A stretch of 16,547 bases of DNA from Vairimorpha apis BRL 01 (taxonomy: Eukaryota > Microsporidia > Nosematidae): positions 1-16,547 of the forward strand of contig KE646857.1 in NCBI GenBank assembly GCA_000447185.1, read 5' to 3'. The notes below the pieces were generated by a model. The model did no database searches. It was not told the origin of the DNA and worked only from the letters and a program-made list of their open reading frames with translations. A program made the position numbers and the translations under genes. Positions 14,295-16,547 of the stretch are shown here, one piece after another; positions within the stretch are counted from its first letter, which is position 1, and each line of letters starts with the position of its first letter.

Positions 14295-16547
14295 TTAATC
14301 TACTATAATAATCTCCATACTTTTTAAAATAAACTCACAAAATACTAATGTTACACTTTTAGTAAACAAAATATCATCATTCTCACATTCAACAAACCTT
14401 ATTTTATCTTGAATATCAGAATAATACAAAAATTCAGCAACTTTACAAATCAAATTACTATCACTATTAATAAAAGTACGTAATTCATTAATTAACCATT
14501 CAGGTGTAAATTTTTCAAAAAAAGCTTGTAATCCAAGTACAACTTTACCACTAAATTTTTCTATTCCTATAAGTTTAGGTTTTATCACCAAATACATCTA
14601 ACCCAATATGATCTTTGAGTACATATTTCCAATAATTATTAATATGTACATTTTGTGAATTATCAGAATTACCAAAAACGTGCATCAAAATTTTATTTTT
14701 ATATTTACCAATTAATCTTTTAATAGTATCATATATAAACATTTTAATATTTTCTATATGTTCTTTTGATTCGTACTCTATTTTTAAATTATTTTGTTCA
14801 AATTTTTCCAAATAATTTTCATCTTCATTAACTAAAAGTTCGTATAAAAATATCATTTCGTTTTTATGTCTTTCAGTACAATAACAAATAGCAATAGATA
14901 AACTATTTAAATGTCCTTCAACAAATAAATTATCATTTGAAGTAAAAAGTTTATAAACTATAGCACCTATATATTTTTTAAAATCATCTAACATTTTATT
15001 TGGTACTTTCCATTTATGATACTCGTCTTCAGGATTATATAAATGATGAATATAATTAATTAAAATAGTCGTATCAAATGAAATAACTTCTTGAGTAAAT
15101 TCATTTGGATCAATTATATGTATTTTATTATTATTATATTTATTTTTAAAAGATTTCTTTTTCCATTCATTTATTTCTTTAATAAGTTCTTGTTCAGTAT
15201 AAATATGTGTTGGTAAATTTGATGGTTTACATTGCCTAAAATTAACAAAATTAAATCTAATAGGTTTAGAATTTAATTGATCATAAATGTCACTAATTTT
15301 ATTATCATCTATAAGTAATTTATCACCCATTATAGATTTAAGTTTGGTTATATCATTTTCTGTTGATAAATTGGATAAATTATGGGATTATCTCTTAAAT
15401 CAAGAAGATCAAGATTACTTAACATATCAAATAATTCAAAAGGTATTTGGTTTATTTCTATTTTTACTTAAATTTAATTCTTTTAATTGTGTACAATAAA
15501 TTATTGTTTTTGGTAAATTTGAAATACAATTTTCTGATAAATTTAAATAAATTAAATTTTCTAAATTAAAAATTGTGTTAGGTATATCAAAAATTTGGTT
15601 ATTATATAAAGACAAACTTTCTAAAGTTTTAATTTTACAAATATTTGTTATGTCAGTTATAAAATTATTTGATAAATATAATTGATGTAACTTTTTACAT
15701 TTATTAAATGTGTTAGGTAAATTTGATATATTATTTTCTGATAAATTTAAATAAACTAAATTTTCCAAATTATTGATTATATCAGGTACTTCAAAAATTT
15801 GGTTACCGTTTAATGATATTTCTTCTAAACTTTTAATTTCACAAATATTATCAATATTCATTATAGAATTATTAGATAAAAAAAGTTTTTTAAGTTTAAA
15901 TAATCTTTCACAATTATTAGGAAATTCAATAAGTTTGTTACAACTTAAATCTATTGAAATTAAATTTTGTAATTTATTTATAGAATTAGGTAAATATTGA
16001 ATTTCATTAAAACTTAAATTAAGTTCTTCAATTTTTGTTAGTGTATCTATATATGAATAAATAAAATTTATTTTGTTATAACTTAGATTTAAATAATTTA
16101 AATTAATTAAATTTTTTATAAAATTTGGTACTTCTGTTAATAAGTTATGTTTAATTTCAAGAATTTCTAGGTTTACTAAATTTGATAAATGTTCTGGTAA
16201 ATATTCCAATTTATTTTGGTTTAAATACATACTTATTAAACTTATAGGCAATTCACATAGATCTGTTAGTTGGTTATCACTTAAATCAAGGAGAAATAGT
16301 TTTTTAATTTGTTTAAGTTTTGGAGGAATTTGTGTTAGATAACAACGGTTTATACATATGTTTGTTGGTTTTGAACCGTTTAATATTTCGGGTGGTATGT
16401 CTTGAATAAAAGTGTCGTACATAAAAAATCTGATATGTATATGTCATTAACTATACTTATGTCGTCATCATTAGTAATATGACCTCCATTTATAAATATA
16501 AAATTCCATCTTTTTGAATCAAAAATGTTAATTAAAATAATAAAATT
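14295..16547 (-). pseudogene. Leucine-rich-repeat protein with a novel C-terminal domain, interrupted by small indels; runs off the right edge
   Basis: LRR domains bind proteins. The main open part (16422 to 15436) has about 13 repeats of 22-23 residues with L-x-L-S-x-N-x-I and L-P spacing, and one more repeat (L-D-L-R-D-N-P-I) follows in a shifted frame near 15400. The reading then returns to the first frame for 251 codons (15330 to 14575) and shifts again at an A run near 14583 to end at 14295. That 350-residue C-terminal part is Lys-, Asn- and Glu-rich, looks helical and has S-I-A-I-C-Y-C-T-E-R near its middle. I do not recognise it. Upstream of ATG 16422 another frame is open to the window edge, so the true start is outside. 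The shifts near 16425, 15467 and 14583 lie in homopolymers or A-rich runs, so assembly error is as likely as genuine decay. No signal peptide can be judged. Confidence 0.82.

Noticed and set aside
14575..15330. The C-T-E-R segment in the LRR protein's C-terminal part recalls the Cys-containing catalytic motif of NEL-type bacterial ubiquitin ligases that also follow LRRs
   Set aside because: Only one short, degenerate resemblance; the repeat type is different and the surrounding residues do not line up convincingly. I keep the domain as unknown.

Overview
The window is an AT-rich eukaryotic segment, with stretches above 80% A+T between 12.2 and 14.3 kb. It is dominated by decayed mobile DNA, plus one large leucine-rich-repeat (LRR) gene. 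No introns, bacterial operons or Shine-Dalgarno sites are visible. An AT-rich, intronless-looking sequence, Ty3/gypsy elements and LRR genes together would fit a transposon-rich microsporidian such as a Hamiltosporidium-like parasite. That assignment is an inference and needs a database search.

Layout. (1) 1-2803: the 3' two thirds of a Ty3/gypsy element on the plus strand (protease, RT, RNase H, integrase). It is broken by one stop codon and two frameshifts, and ends in a purine tract and a possible short LTR. (2) 2804-3107: an unidentified minus-strand ORF fragment that stops at that LTR edge. (3) 3108-5036: a cluster of LTR-like repeats, two in tandem on the plus strand and three on the minus strand. 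Most start with a short palindrome, and all carry a short ORF with one recurring peptide motif (I-N-K ... I-[IV]-E-x-[YF]-[LF]-x-x-G). (4) 5388-8193, minus strand: a heavily broken relic of a D5-like primase-helicase. It has a PrimPol-type zinc finger, a D5_N-like region and an SF3 helicase. This is a gene type of DNA viruses, virophages and related elements, not of typical cellular housekeeping. (5) 8194-12204: a complete but dead Ty3/gypsy element with diverged LTRs. It abuts the 5' side of the helicase relic. (6) 12205-13940: AT-rich sequence with no gene, apart from a GC-richer tRNA-like island at 12342-12416. (7) 13941-14250: a tandem array of a 60-bp unit. (8) 14295-16547, minus strand: an LRR protein with a C-terminal domain I do not recognise. 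It is interrupted by small indels, mostly in homopolymers, and runs off the right edge.

Two observations go beyond ordinary transposon annotation. The LTR-like repeats contain RNA-like hairpins at equivalent codon positions with compensatory base changes between copies, in two sub-families. The helicase relic could be an old integration of a virus or virus-like element in this genome. Nothing suggests the genes form one pathway. The region reads as an accessory insertion hotspot beside an LRR gene.
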